NCBI RefSeq assembly: GCF_050589605.1
Contig: NZ_JBNGOO010000009.1
DNA: 64,000 nucleotides
Origin: Granulosicoccus sp947495035
GTDB taxonomy: Bacteria; Pseudomonadota; Gammaproteobacteria; Granulosicoccales; Granulosicoccaceae
Strand: one strand, 5' to 3'
Position numbers and translations under genes: made by a program. This document shows positions 33,093-42,426 of this stretch, piece after piece (position 1 is the first letter of the stretch; every line of letters starts with the position of its first letter). The notes beneath the pieces were generated by a model. It was not told the DNA's origin, did not search any database, and saw only the letters and a program-made list of their open reading frames with translations.

Positions 33093-33974
33093 TCATTCCT
33101 TCACCCCACCCAGCAATATTCCCTTGTTGAAGTATTTCTGCAGGAATGGGTAGATGAACAGCACCGGTATGATCGATGCAACGATGATGGCAGCCGTGAC
33201 CGTTTCGTAGGAATAGGCAGCTTCCAGCAAGGTACTGCCGAACTCCTCGTCATTGGTCAGCGACACGATGGTTTGTCGAAGAAAGACCTGCAAGGGAATC
33301 TTGCCTTCGTCACGCAGCAGGATCATGGCCCAGAAGAAGCCGTTCCAGCGTGACACGATACAGAACAATGCAACCGTGGCAATGGCCGGCTTGGACAAGG
33401 GAATATAGACTTTCCAGAGCACCTGGAAATCATTGGCACCATCCATTCTTGCCGCCTCTTCGAACGACTGCGGAATGCCTTCGAAGAAGTTGCGCAACAG
33501 GATCACGTTGAAGGCGTTGCAGGCGAAGCCGATGATGATCCCGAAATAGCTGTCCAGCAGCCCCAGGTCCCGCATATTGAGAAAGAACGGAATGAGCCCG
33601 GCATTGAACCACAGGGTAAAGGCCACGAACAGGTTCAGGAAACGTCGGCCGATCAACTGTGGTCTGGACAGTGCATAGGCACCGGGAATGATGATCAGCA
33701 GACTGACCAGCGTACCGAAGATCGTGTAGATGAAGGTGTTCATGTACGAGATCCAGAACTGCGACTCGTTCCAGACGTATTCATAGGCCGCCAGAGTCAG
33801 CTCTATGGGGCGGTAGATCACGTCACCGGCGGTCACCGCGGAACCGGAACTGAATGAAACCGCGGCTATGTAGATGAACGGATACAGCGTGCTCAGGGCG
33901 AACAGCGTCAGCAGAAAGATGTTGATCCTGACAAACAGCTTGTCGCCGCGGGAGTAGAGATTCATGTTTTGCAT
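33093..33974 (-). CDS. algM2: ABC permease, AlgM2/LplC type
   Basis: A 293-residue permease with six helices: LSTLYPFIYIAAVSFSSGSAVTAGDV at the N-terminus, the EAA loop SFEEAARMDGANDFQVLWKVYIPLSKPAIATVALFCIVSRWNGFF, and the C-terminal signature FLQKYFNKGILLGGVKE common to the LplC/YtcP group. In the Sphingomonas alginate importer AlgM1M2SS, this subunit pairs with AlgM1. GGGAG lies six bases before the ATG. The gene is followed 55 bases later by algQ. Confidence 0.88.
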   Translation of the reverse strand: MQNMNLYSRGDKLFVRINIFLLTLFALSTLYPFIYIAAVSFSSGSAVTAGDVIYRPIELTLAAYEYVWNESQFWISYMNTFIYTIFGTLVSLLIIIPGAYALSRPQLIGRRFLNLFVAFTLWFNAGLIPFFLNMRDLGLLDSYFGIIIGFACNAFNVILLRNFFEGIPQSFEEAARMDGANDFQVLWKVYIPLSKPAIATVALFCIVSRWNGFFWAMILLRDEGKIPLQVFLRQTIVSLTNDEEFGSTLLEAAYSYETVTAAIIVASIIPVLFIYPFLQKYFNKGILLGGVKE

Positions 33975-33985
33975 CGTTTTCTCCC

Positions 33986-34909
33986 CTACCAGAGCGACGT
34001 GCGCGTGAAGCGACGACTGATGGTGTTTGCTGTCATGACGAGGATGAAGGCAACGACTGCGTTGAACAGTCCGGCTGCCGCAGCCACATCGTACTGATTG
34101 CCTACCAGGCCCTGACGATAGATGAAGGTGTTGATGACATCAGCTGTCTGGAACGTGGCTGGCTGGTACAACAGGATGATCAGCTCGAAACCCACTTCCA
34201 GCAGATTGCCGATGCGAATGATCAGCATGATGATGATCGTTGGCAGTATGCAGGGCAGCGTGATCTTCCACATCATCTGCCAGCGGCTGGCTCCGTCGAC
34301 CACGGCGCTCTCGTACAGGGACGGACTGACTCCGGCGATGGCTGCCAGATAGACAATCGACTGAAAACCGGCTTCCTGCCAGATACCGGACCCGATGAAA
34401 ATCGGTCGGAACCACTCGGGCTGTGTCAGAAAGTAGATGGGATCGAAGCCCAGTTTCTGCAGCAACAGATTGACCACACCCGTTGACGGCGAGAAGATGT
34501 TGATGACAATACCGGCGATGATGACCAGAGAGATGAAGTGCGGCAGATACACGATGGTCTGCACCGTCTTTCTGAATTTCCCCTGGGCGATCTCATTGAA
34601 CATGAGTGCCAGAATGATCGGCATCGGAAAACCGATCAGCAGATTCAGAAAACTGATGATGAAAGTGTTCTTGATGGCTCTGATGAACATGTCGCTGTCG
34701 AACAGCGAGCGGAAATGCTCCAGACCGACCCAGGGGCTGGCATCCACCCCCTTGAACAGACTGAAATCCTTGAATGCGATCTGCAAGCCATACATCGGCT
34801 TGTACAGAAACAGCAGAAACCAGATGATCAACGGGGCCAGCAGCAGATAGATCTGCCACTCCCGCTTGAAATGCTGTATGAGCCAGCTGCCTCTTGATGA
34901 ATTCTTCAT
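33986..34909 (-). CDS. algM1: ABC permease, AlgM1/LplB type
   Basis: A 307-residue permease of the LplB/AlgM1 group, starting KREWQIYLLLAPLIIWFLLFLYKPMYGLQIAFKDF. The EAA loop is YESAVVDGASRWQMMWKITLPCILPTIIIMLIIRIGNLLEVGFELIILLYQP, a length typical of this subfamily. It forms the membrane channel with AlgM2 for oligosaccharides or alginate fragments. It begins five bases after algS and runs 11 bases ahead of algM2, indicating one transcript. Confidence 0.88.
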   Translation of the reverse strand: MKNSSRGSWLIQHFKREWQIYLLLAPLIIWFLLFLYKPMYGLQIAFKDFSLFKGVDASPWVGLEHFRSLFDSDMFIRAIKNTFIISFLNLLIGFPMPIILALMFNEIAQGKFRKTVQTIVYLPHFISLVIIAGIVINIFSPSTGVVNLLLQKLGFDPIYFLTQPEWFRPIFIGSGIWQEAGFQSIVYLAAIAGVSPSLYESAVVDGASRWQMMWKITLPCILPTIIIMLIIRIGNLLEVGFELIILLYQPATFQTADVINTFIYRQGLVGNQYDVAAAAGLFNAVVAFILVMTANTISRRFTRTSLW

Positions 34910-34914
34910 CGCGC

Positions 34915-36024
34915 CTACCCCCGCGCCTGATCGGCTTGGTAGAGCGCCGATCCGCTGTTCTCATCAAAGATCTTCACCCGTCCGACATCGACAAAGAACT
35001 GTTTGACGTCGTTGAGGTGTGTAATGTCGCCATGGGTAGGCGTCTTGATGACAAAGGGCTCCCCCCCCACACTGGCATGAATGAGCGCTTCCGAACCCAA
35101 TGGCTCGATGAGGTTGACATCCAGCGGTACCGCTGGCTGACCACCCGATGATTCCAGCAGCACGTCTTCGGGACGTATACCGACAATCACCGACTGACCG
35201 GTGGCCGAGGCCAGCCCTTCGGCACGTGACAGGGGAATGCTGACGGTATCGGATATCTTTGCCTCCGGTCCATCAGCGCCATCGGTGATGGTTGCCTTGA
35301 CCTGATTCATCGGAGGAGATCCGATGAAGCCCGCCACGAAACGATTGACCGGGTTCATGAACAATTCCATCGGAGTGCCAATCTGTTCGATTCGCCCTGC
35401 GCTCATGACCACGATTCGATCTGCCAAGGTCATCGCCTCGACCTGATCGTGAGTCACATAGATGCTGGTGACACCCAGACGCGCATGAAGCCGCTTGATC
35501 TCGGCACGCATCTGCGTTCTCAGTTGCGCATCCAGATTCGACAGGGGCTCATCGAACAGAAACACCTGCGGGTGGCGCACGATGGCTCGCCCCATCGCCA
35601 CACGCTGGCGTTGACCGCCTGACAGATCGGCAGGTTTTCTGTCCAGATAATTCGTCAAACCGAGAATGTCGGCAACCTCGTCAACCGAGCGCTTGATCTC
35701 GTCCTTGTCGACCTTGCGTATTCTCAGACCGAAGGCAATGTTCTCGGCCACGTTCAGGTGCGGATAGAGCGCGTAGTTCTGAAAGACCATCGCAACATCG
35801 CGATCCTTGGGGGCAATATCGTTGACCACCCGATCTCCGATGGACAGCTTTCCGCCTGAGATCTCCTCGAGCCCGGCGATCATCCGCAACGTTGTCGACT
35901 TTCCGCAGCCCGATGGCCCGACCAGTACGACAAACTCCTTTGAATCCACCGTCAAGTCGATGCCGTGAACGACATCGACCTCACCATAACTCTTAAGGAT
36001 CTTTTCCAGAACTACTTGAGACAC
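34915..36024 (-). CDS. algS: ABC transporter ATPase, AlgS/MsmK/UgpC type
   Basis: A 369-residue ATPase. Walker A GPSGCGKST, Q-loop in MVFQNYALYPHLNVAENI, signature LSGGQRQRVAMGRAI, Walker B VFLFDEPLSNLD and H-loop YVTHDQVEAM are all intact. After residue 240 it has the MalK-type regulatory domain (RPEDVLLE). It powers the AlgM1/AlgM2 channel. The start is GTG at 36024, selected because AGGAGG lies six bases upstream; no nearby ATG fits. Confidence 0.88.
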   Translation of the reverse strand: MSQVVLEKILKSYGEVDVVHGIDLTVDSKEFVVLVGPSGCGKSTTLRMIAGLEEISGGKLSIGDRVVNDIAPKDRDVAMVFQNYALYPHLNVAENIAFGLRIRKVDKDEIKRSVDEVADILGLTNYLDRKPADLSGGQRQRVAMGRAIVRHPQVFLFDEPLSNLDAQLRTQMRAEIKRLHARLGVTSIYVTHDQVEAMTLADRIVVMSAGRIEQIGTPMELFMNPVNRFVAGFIGSPPMNQVKATITDGADGPEAKISDTVSIPLSRAEGLASATGQSVIVGIRPEDVLLESSGGQPAVPLDVNLIEPLGSEALIHASVGGEPFVIKTPTHGDITHLNDVKQFFVDVGRVKIFDENSGSALYQADQARG

Positions 36025-36079
36025 TATTCACCTCCTAAGCAACCCGATGGGTGCTGCACACCGTGCGGGTCTGGTTTTC

Positions 36080-36865
36080 CTACGTTCTTGTGGTTCGAGT
36101 ACCCGGCCTGGTAAAACCGGATGTTTCCATGAACGCCAGCAATTCCGGCAGCGCTGCCAGCTCCTGGAGTTCCCCTTCCAGTGAACCGATATGGCGCACC
36201 AGTGCGTACTGCGCTTCGTCCGAATCGCCACAACGGATAGCCTCGACAATCGCCTTGTGATCGCGGAGTACCACCGATCTCCTGCTGATCCTGAATCGGT
36301 GTTTCAGCTGGCGTATTCGATGTATTTCGCTTTGCGTGCGCTTGACGACTGCCCATGCTCCGGTGACACCGGCCATCTCGAAAAAGGCACGATGAAGCGC
36401 CTCGTCCAAGAGAAAGAAATTGGCGAAGTCTTCCCGGCTCAACGCCTCGGACTGCTGTTCGATGATCTCGTCCAGTTGCTCCAGGGCGCGACCATTGGCG
36501 TTATAGGTCGCTGCCCGACGCACGGCCCCGATCTCGAGTTGCAAACGGATGAAACAGGCTTCGATGTAGGTGTTGATGCGTATTGGCGTGACATAGGTGC
36601 CGCTCTTCGGAACCACACTCACCAGCCCGGTCTCTTCCAGTCGAATAAGCGCCTCGCGTACCGGCGTCTTGCTGGCCTTGAGTGCCTCCGCAATTTCCTT
36701 CTCCGTGATCAGCTGACCCGGCAGCAATCGGATCGAGACGATCAGCTGCCACAGCACATCGTAGATCTGGGCGACCAATCCCTGCCCTGGCTGCAGTTCA
36801 ACACCATCCAGCAGATCTTCGATGGAGCTGAGTACCGGCAAATCTGTGATTTTCGGGGCAGGCAC
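36080..36865 (-). CDS. GntR-family regulator, FadR/FCD subfamily
   Basis: A 261-residue regulator. The winged helix lies at about residues 30-95 (VSIRLLPGQLITEKEIAEALKASKTPVREALIRLEETGLVSVVPKSGTYV). The all-helical FCD domain follows, with metal-ligand candidates in FFLLDEALHRAFFEMAG (Asp and His) and RDHKAIVEAI (His). It is first on the minus strand before algS, so it probably controls the alginate operon in response to an alginate-derived metabolite. It has a 30-residue N-terminal extension ahead of the DNA-binding domain. Confidence 0.85.
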   Translation of the reverse strand: MPAPKITDLPVLSSIEDLLDGVELQPGQGLVAQIYDVLWQLIVSIRLLPGQLITEKEIAEALKASKTPVREALIRLEETGLVSVVPKSGTYVTPIRINTYIEACFIRLQLEIGAVRRAATYNANGRALEQLDEIIEQQSEALSREDFANFFLLDEALHRAFFEMAGVTGAWAVVKRTQSEIHRIRQLKHRFRISRRSVVLRDHKAIVEAIRCGDSDEAQYALVRHIGSLEGELQELAALPELLAFMETSGFTRPGTRTTRT

Positions 36866-37317
36866 CTTGAGTCGCGATCCCTCATATACTTAATGGTGAA
36901 TCTAAGATATCAGATATTGCTGACGCTTGTACACATGTCCTGATAGTTTTTTTACGGCATTACCTGTCCGCAACGCCAGATGAGTCTGTGGCCTTACTTT
37001 GCTATTTGCGTAACCAGCGGGGATCCGGACCGGGAGCTGGATCTGCATCGCTGCGACCGTGATGGTCACACACTGATCGCATTCAGACTCGGCAAAGAGA
37101 TGCCAAGGCCAATCTCACGGGTGTCAGAAGATTGACCTGAACCGGCAGAGTGGAGAAATACCGGTGGAAAACATGAAAGACATTGCATATGGAGCAGACT
37201 CAACTGCTGATCGAGCCTAAAGAATGATCATGCTCGGCCGTTCAAGGGGTGACAAGTGCCGGGTAGGAGAATTCATGGAGGCTACCTGATGCATATTTTC
37301 TTCAGAGAACAAGGTTC
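36866..37317. other. Divergent intergenic region with possible GntR site
   Basis: This 452-bp gap separates the GntR and GGDEF-EAL genes. ATATCAGATAT at 36907-36917 is a small 5-1-5 palindrome 42 bp upstream of the regulator's start and is a candidate operator. A T-run (TTTTTTT) follows near 36947. Two tiny frames with reasonable ribosome-binding sites occur (15 codons near 37174, and four codons near 37274), but neither has other support. No RNA gene was recognised. Confidence 0.4.
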
Positions 37318-39603
37318 ATGGGGAGTACGACGGCGGCCAGAAAGGAGGCCATCAGACACAACCAGAATGAGCTCCTGTACAAAGGGGTAAAATTCTCAGT
37401 CGTTGGCTCACTGGCAGCTGCTGTCGTTGCCATGTACTTCTTCGGCCCTCTGGTAGCGTCGCAGGGAGCGGCCTGGATCTGGTTCACAGCCTTGTGGCTG
37501 GTTTATCTTGCCAGGGCGTTGGATTGCTACCTCTTCATGCGTGCCACGCACGCTCGGCAGCACGTTCAACACTGGACCAGGCGATTCAAGACAGGCGCCC
37601 TGTCATCCGCCATTGCCTGGTCGCTGTCCATGTGGATGATCTTCCCCACCGACGACATGGCACATCAGGTACTGCTGGTCCTGACTCTCGGGGGCGTGGC
37701 CGCTGGCGCCCTGGCTTCCCTGCCCTACGACCGCTCGCTCAGCAATATCTTCCAGCTGCTCATCTTCACTTCCGTATTCATCCGCCTGCTGGTCGAAGGC
37801 AGCAGCTTTTCCATCGAACTGGCCCTGTTCAGCACATTCGTGTTCGGATTTCTGCTCGCATGCGGCAAGGATGTCGGCAAGAACTACATCGATCTGTTAC
37901 GGCTGCGACAGGACTCCCAGGAAACCAATCTGACCTTGATTCGTACCACGGAACAGATGGCTCGACTCGGCTACTGGCAATGGGATCTGAACTCGAAAGC
38001 CGTTGACATGTCCACCAATCTGACCTTGATGCTGGGCTTCCGGAACAGAAAGGTAGACATCAAGGATTGCTTCGCACTCATGCACCCCGATGACCAGCTG
38101 AAAGTGCAGCACGCCTGCGCCCATGTGATGAAAACGGGTGTCGACACCGAAATCGAATTTCGCACCGCGGATACCCGAAGCGGCGACATGCGCCACATGC
38201 GACAGGTACTGAAACTGCTTGTCGACTCCGATGACAAGACGTTTCTGCTGGGCACGATTCAGGATGTCACCGACGTGAAATCCGCAGAACAGAAGATCTA
38301 CAGCATGGCCTACTACGACGACCTGTCGGGCCTTGCCAACCGAGCACACTTTCATGAAAATCTCGATGCCGAATTCGCGCTGGCCAGATTGCGCCATCAG
38401 CAATTCGCCATCATCTATGTCGACCTGGACGACTTCAAGGGTGTCAATGATTCCTACGGGCATGAATGTGGCGACAACTATCTGAAGCACTTCTCGAACT
38501 ACCTTACTTCACTGACAGAACGCGGTGACATGGCCGCCCGACTGGGTGGTGACGAATTCTGCCTGTTGCTTCGAGACATCGACAACCGGCAGGAGGCCCA
38601 TGACATGGCATTGCAATGCCTCGAGTACTGCAATCAGATAGTACAAGTGGGAAACCATCGCATACACCCACGCTTGAGTGTCGGAATTGCATTGTTTCCC
38701 GACAACGCCCAGACGGCAGATGACCTGGTGAAATGTGCCGACATGGCCATGTATACGGTCAAACAGGCGGGAAAACACAGCTTTGCCTTCTATGACGAGA
38801 AGATGGCAAGAGACAATCGCGAGCGCGTACGACTGGAGGCAGATCTTCGCCAGGCACTGGACAGTGATGAATTCGAACTGTGGTATCAGCCCAAGTTCGA
38901 CATTCTCGACAACACACTGACAGGAGTCGAGGCCCTGATACGCTGGCGCCACCCTGACAGAGGAATGATACCGCCAGACCTGTTCATCTCCACGGCAGAA
39001 CGGGTCGGCATGATCAAGGAGATAGGTGAATGGGTACTGGCCAACGCCAGTGCTCAGTTGAAGCAATGGAATGACAGGGGGATGCGCCTGGGAATGGCGG
39101 TCAATATATCCGGAGATCATTTCGTGGCCGAGGGATTCTGCGAGTTCGTATTCGACACACTCAGGGAAAATGGCCTGAAGTTCCAGGATATCGAAATCGA
39201 GATTACCGAGAGCCTCAGCCGTGATCCGGAAGTGCATACAAGGATCTGTCGCCGACTCAGAAATGCGGGAGTGAGAGTTGCCATCGACGACTTCGGCACC
39301 GGCTATTCGTCCTTGTCGGTGCTCGGCCAACTCGAAGTGGACACCTTGAAGGTCGATAAATCCTTCATCGACGGCATAGTCGACGACCCCGCGGCCCAGC
39401 TCATGGTCAGAAGCATCATCGACCTGTCATTGGGACTCGGTTACGACGTGGTAGCCGAAGGTGTCGAGACGGCCGAACAGCTGGACTTCCTGCGCAACAA
39501 TGACTGCCCCTACATACAGGGATACCTCTTCAGTCGCCCTGTCGAAGCTGAGCAGATTCCGCATCTGACTACCATGGACTGGTCATTGCCTCGAGCGGCC
39601 TGA
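37318..39603 (+). CDS. Membrane GGDEF-EAL protein with PAS domain
   Basis: A 761-residue c-di-GMP enzyme. An N-terminal membrane sensor of about five helices spans residues 25-190. A PAS domain follows at about 215-325 (MARLGYWQWDLNSKAVDMSTNLTLMLGF). The GGDEF domain has intact RLGGDEFC near residue 409 and an IYVDLDDFKGVNDSYGH metal site. The EAL domain has EALIRW near 537, ITESL, DDFGTGYSS and VDKSFIDGI, all intact. Both cyclase and phosphodiesterase activities are therefore possible. It stands alone, 452 bp from the divergent alginate regulator. The signal sensed is unknown. Confidence 0.9.
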   Translation: MGSTTAARKEAIRHNQNELLYKGVKFSVVGSLAAAVVAMYFFGPLVASQGAAWIWFTALWLVYLARALDCYLFMRATHARQHVQHWTRRFKTGALSSAIAWSLSMWMIFPTDDMAHQVLLVLTLGGVAAGALASLPYDRSLSNIFQLLIFTSVFIRLLVEGSSFSIELALFSTFVFGFLLACGKDVGKNYIDLLRLRQDSQETNLTLIRTTEQMARLGYWQWDLNSKAVDMSTNLTLMLGFRNRKVDIKDCFALMHPDDQLKVQHACAHVMKTGVDTEIEFRTADTRSGDMRHMRQVLKLLVDSDDKTFLLGTIQDVTDVKSAEQKIYSMAYYDDLSGLANRAHFHENLDAEFALARLRHQQFAIIYVDLDDFKGVNDSYGHECGDNYLKHFSNYLTSLTERGDMAARLGGDEFCLLLRDIDNRQEAHDMALQCLEYCNQIVQVGNHRIHPRLSVGIALFPDNAQTADDLVKCADMAMYTVKQAGKHSFAFYDEKMARDNRERVRLEADLRQALDSDEFELWYQPKFDILDNTLTGVEALIRWRHPDRGMIPPDLFISTAERVGMIKEIGEWVLANASAQLKQWNDRGMRLGMAVNISGDHFVAEGFCEFVFDTLRENGLKFQDIEIEITESLSRDPEVHTRICRRLRNAGVRVAIDDFGTGYSSLSVLGQLEVDTLKVDKSFIDGIVDDPAAQLMVRSIIDLSLGLGYDVVAEGVETAEQLDFLRNNDCPYIQGYLFSRPVEAEQIPHLTTMDWSLPRAA

Positions 39604-39657
39604 TTGCACGACTGATGTAGCTCCTGTCGCGCGACGACCCGATCGAATCGACACCGT

Positions 39658-39682
39658 CCGGCTCAGGAATACTCTGAGCCGG
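39658..39682 (+). terminator. Stem-loop after the GGDEF-EAL gene
   Basis: CCGGCTCAG at 39658-39666 pairs with CTGAGCCGG at 39674-39682 around a seven-base loop, 54 bases after the stop. It has no T-run, so it may be a weak or Rho-assisted terminator. A tandem repeat array begins four bases later, as at 29545. Confidence 0.5.
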
Positions 39683-39685
39683 AAC

Positions 39686-39764
39686 TTGCCTGCTTGCCTG
39701 CTTGCCTGCTTGCCTGCTTGCCTGCTTGCCTGCTCGGCTGTCCGGCTGTCCGGCTGCTCGGCTG
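39686..39764. repeat. Octamer tandem repeats, TTGCCTGC then TCCGGCTG
   Basis: Six perfect copies of TTGCCTGC occupy 39686-39733. They pass into related 8-mers (TCGGCTG, TCCGGCTG, TCCGGCTG, CTCGGCTG) up to about 39764. The array lies in a 437-bp gap between the GGDEF-EAL gene and the radical SAM gene. The rest of the gap, 39765-40040, becomes AT-rich near 39890-39950 and probably holds the promoter of the downstream operon; I see no gene in it. Confidence 0.95.
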
Positions 39765-40040
39765 GCATTCTGTCTGACAATCTGACGTCCGGTGATCTGA
39801 CGCTCCGACGGCCCTCGCCCCCTGCCTCGACAACCCGCGACAACCTGCAGTATCTACCCACCAATTCCTTACACGAAAACATTGGTGGGGAAATTGATCC
39901 ATTTCTCATCAATAGAGACATTTTGCATTTGTTAACATAGCAATGGGTTGACGCTAAACGTTTGGCTAGTCAATCCTAGACAAAAGGACAAGCAAAAAAT
40001 TGCGCCCCAGCAGCTGGACCTGCGCCACTAGAGACAGTTG

Positions 40041-41525
40041 ATGACCAGCAACAATCCTGTTCCTGCCCCCGATCAGAATGAAGTCGATCAGTTCCTGAAT
40101 CGTGAAGAATTCAGACGACAGTCCAACAAGGTATTGCACGGCCACCCTTCCCCCCTGCACTGGAAACCGCTGACTTCACCACCCAGTCTGCTACTTGAAG
40201 AACGTGCCGCCTATTCGCGCAATACGCGTTTCGATGTCAACCTCTATGTCGGCACGCCGTTCTGCATAAAGACCAAGCCCGCACGTTGCGGATTCTGCCT
40301 TTTTCCCAGCGAAGACTATGAAGGCAATCGCGGCGTGGAAGCCTATCTGTCCTATCTCGAAAAGGAATTCGAACTCTATCGTCCCTATTATTCCGAAGAC
40401 AAGCTCGCCAGCATCTATTTCGGCGGCGGTACTCCCAATCTGTATCGCCCGGAACACTATGGGCGAATCATGCAAATGGTCGATGACCTCTATGGCGGGG
40501 TCCCTGTCGACATCGAGATCACTCTCGAGGGTATCCCGCAACTGTTCAGCGAACCCAAGATCAAGGCCATGAGAGAAGCTGGATTCAACCGGGTCAGCAT
40601 TGGTGTCCAGCAATTCAACGACAAGTTGATCGGCTACAGCGGACGTCACCAGAAACTGCAACAGGTGCACAATTCGCTGGAACTTTGCCACAAGTACGAC
40701 CTGGCCAACAGTGTCGACCTCATCTATGGCTGGCCCGAACAGACCATGCAGGACATGCTGGGTGACCTGAAACGCGCAGTCGATGCTGGCGTGCATCACA
40801 TCACCCACTACGAACTGAACATTGCGGGACGCAGTAACTTTTCAGCTCCTGCGCAGCGCAAGCTGTTACCCGACATCAGCGAGAACATCGAGATGTATCT
40901 GGCTGCCAACGAGTTCCTGCGTGGTGCCGGATTCGAACAGGTGACCGTGTATGACTGGCGCAGACTGCCTACCGACGCGGAGTCGGCTCGCCTCAGTTCC
41001 TATGACTACGAACACAACATGCATGACTTCGTTCAGCAGGACGATGGTCAGGTGAACGAGATCAGGCAGGTATGCGGCATCGGATTTGCAGCCGTGAACT
41101 TCCATGTAAACAGTCTTGACCCCGGAGATCGCAGCTGGATCTACATGAACCAGACGTCCTTGAAGAACTATTGCGATAAATTGGATCGGGGAGAATTTCC
41201 GGTAGAGCGAGGATTCATCTATCAGCATCAAGATGTCAAGCTGGCCTGGCTGTTCCAGTCCATGCAAACCATGCAGATAGACACTGCTGCCTATCGGCAG
41301 GTCTTCGACGAGAACATTCTCGATACCTTTGCACCGGTCTGGGAAGCCCTCGAGGCTCGGAACTGGATACGCAGGAGCGGAGATGTTCTGCAGTTCATCA
41401 ATGCAGGTCAGTATTACATCCCGATGTTTCAGTCCCTGGTCGCCAGCAAACGACTGGCCGAAATACGCGGCAAGAACAAGGATGGCAAATCCCTGAAGGG
41501 AATACCGATTACCACCATTGACTGA
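40041..41525 (+). CDS. HemN-like radical SAM protein with atypical cluster motif
   Basis: A 494-residue protein resembling coproporphyrinogen-oxidase-type radical SAM enzymes: NLYVGTPFCIKT, the SAM-binding SIYFGGGTPNLY, ITLEGIPQLFSEPKIKAMREAGFNRVSIGVQQFND, and DLIYGWPEQTMQDMLGDL. The cluster cysteines read C75-x7-C83-x2-C86 instead of the usual Cx3Cx2C, so the loop has four extra residues (CIKTKPARCGFC). A C-terminal HemN-like winged region follows. It is first in a three-gene operon with an alpha/beta hydrolase (overlap eight bases) and a ureohydrolase. Haem synthesis is unlikely from context; the reaction is unknown. The ATG at 40041 is preferred to the TTG one codon earlier. Confidence 0.75.
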   Translation: MTSNNPVPAPDQNEVDQFLNREEFRRQSNKVLHGHPSPLHWKPLTSPPSLLLEERAAYSRNTRFDVNLYVGTPFCIKTKPARCGFCLFPSEDYEGNRGVEAYLSYLEKEFELYRPYYSEDKLASIYFGGGTPNLYRPEHYGRIMQMVDDLYGGVPVDIEITLEGIPQLFSEPKIKAMREAGFNRVSIGVQQFNDKLIGYSGRHQKLQQVHNSLELCHKYDLANSVDLIYGWPEQTMQDMLGDLKRAVDAGVHHITHYELNIAGRSNFSAPAQRKLLPDISENIEMYLAANEFLRGAGFEQVTVYDWRRLPTDAESARLSSYDYEHNMHDFVQQDDGQVNEIRQVCGIGFAAVNFHVNSLDPGDRSWIYMNQTSLKNYCDKLDRGEFPVERGFIYQHQDVKLAWLFQSMQTMQIDTAAYRQVFDENILDTFAPVWEALEARNWIRRSGDVLQFINAGQYYIPMFQSLVASKRLAEIRGKNKDGKSLKGIPITTID

Positions 41526-42423
41526 TACTCATACAAGCCGCTTCACGCTCCGTTCGGAGCGTGGAGCCACACTTGCACTCCAGCGCATCAATGCTGCTGC
41601 GGGAAATACTGACGGAACCGTGGGAGAGCCGGTGCTGTTGGCCCACGGCACTTTCTCCAATCATCGAACCTGCGGGGGGCTGGCACGCTATCTCGCCAGT
41701 CGTGGTTTCGACTGCTGGTTGCTGGACTACGAAGGACATGGAGACAGTGACTCGGTAGAGCCCGCTGCAGATTTCGAGTCCCTGTTTCTGTCAGGAACGT
41801 ACAGTGCACTGCAGTTCGTCCATGACACCACGGGACAGAAAGTCCACTGGATCGGCCACAGTGGCGGCGGTCTGGCAGCGTTGATGGCGATAGCCCGTCA
41901 GCCCCGATCACTGGAATATCTGCAATCTCTGGTGATGCTTGCCAGCCAGGCCAGCGACGCCGGTCAGCTTCCGTCACACCGTCTGATCCTGAGAGCCTTC
42001 ACATTGCTGACGCGAGCATTGGGCCACGTCCCGGCCAGAAGGCTCAAGCTGGGACCTGACAACGAAGCCGCCGCCGTCATGCTGCAATGGTACGCGTGGA
42101 ATCTGACCGGCCACTGGACAGGTGCTGACGGACTCGACTACCTGGATGCACTGAAGCAATGCAAGGGCTTCGAGCAACTGCCGCTACTGTGCATGGCTGG
42201 ATCCGGAGACTGGTTCATCGCCCCTCCCATCGCTTGCCGGAACCTGTACTCGCAACTGCCTGGCGAGAACAAGACATGGCTGGAATGTGGACTGCAACAG
42301 GGCTATAGTGAAAACTACAGCCATGCAAGACTGGTCAGCTCGCGTTCGTCCGCGCGGGAAATCTGGCCGCGTATCGGCACCTGGCTGTCAACGCAACAGA
42401 TGAATACCCGAACCAGACCCTGA
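41518..42423 (+). CDS. Alpha/beta hydrolase (serine aminopeptidase S33-like)
   Basis: A 301-residue alpha/beta hydrolase. EPVLLAHGTFSNHRTCGGLARYLASRGFDCWLLDYEGHGDS contains the oxyanion-hole HGTFSN, and the nucleophile elbow is HWIGHSGGGLAAL (Ser near residue 115). The charge-relay Asp is probably in AGSGDWFIAPP and the His in ENYSHARLV. The start must be TTG at 41518, since no in-frame ATG or GTG fits the N-terminus; it overlaps the radical SAM stop by eight bases, suggesting translational coupling. The substrate is unknown; an ester or amide in the same pathway as the flanking enzymes is likely. Confidence 0.75.
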   Translation: MTDTHTSRFTLRSERGATLALQRINAAAGNTDGTVGEPVLLAHGTFSNHRTCGGLARYLASRGFDCWLLDYEGHGDSDSVEPAADFESLFLSGTYSALQFVHDTTGQKVHWIGHSGGGLAALMAIARQPRSLEYLQSLVMLASQASDAGQLPSHRLILRAFTLLTRALGHVPARRLKLGPDNEAAAVMLQWYAWNLTGHWTGADGLDYLDALKQCKGFEQLPLLCMAGSGDWFIAPPIACRNLYSQLPGENKTWLECGLQQGYSENYSHARLVSSRSSAREIWPRIGTWLSTQQMNTRTRP

Positions 42424-42426
42424 CGC

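Noticed and set aside
37274..37288. Four-codon leader peptide before the GGDEF-EAL gene
   Set aside because: It has a good GGAG but no attenuator structure or codon logic was found; chance is likely.
40041..41525. Coproporphyrinogen III oxidase (hemN) or hemW
   Set aside because: The cluster motif spacing differs (Cx7Cx2C) and neighbours are not haem genes.
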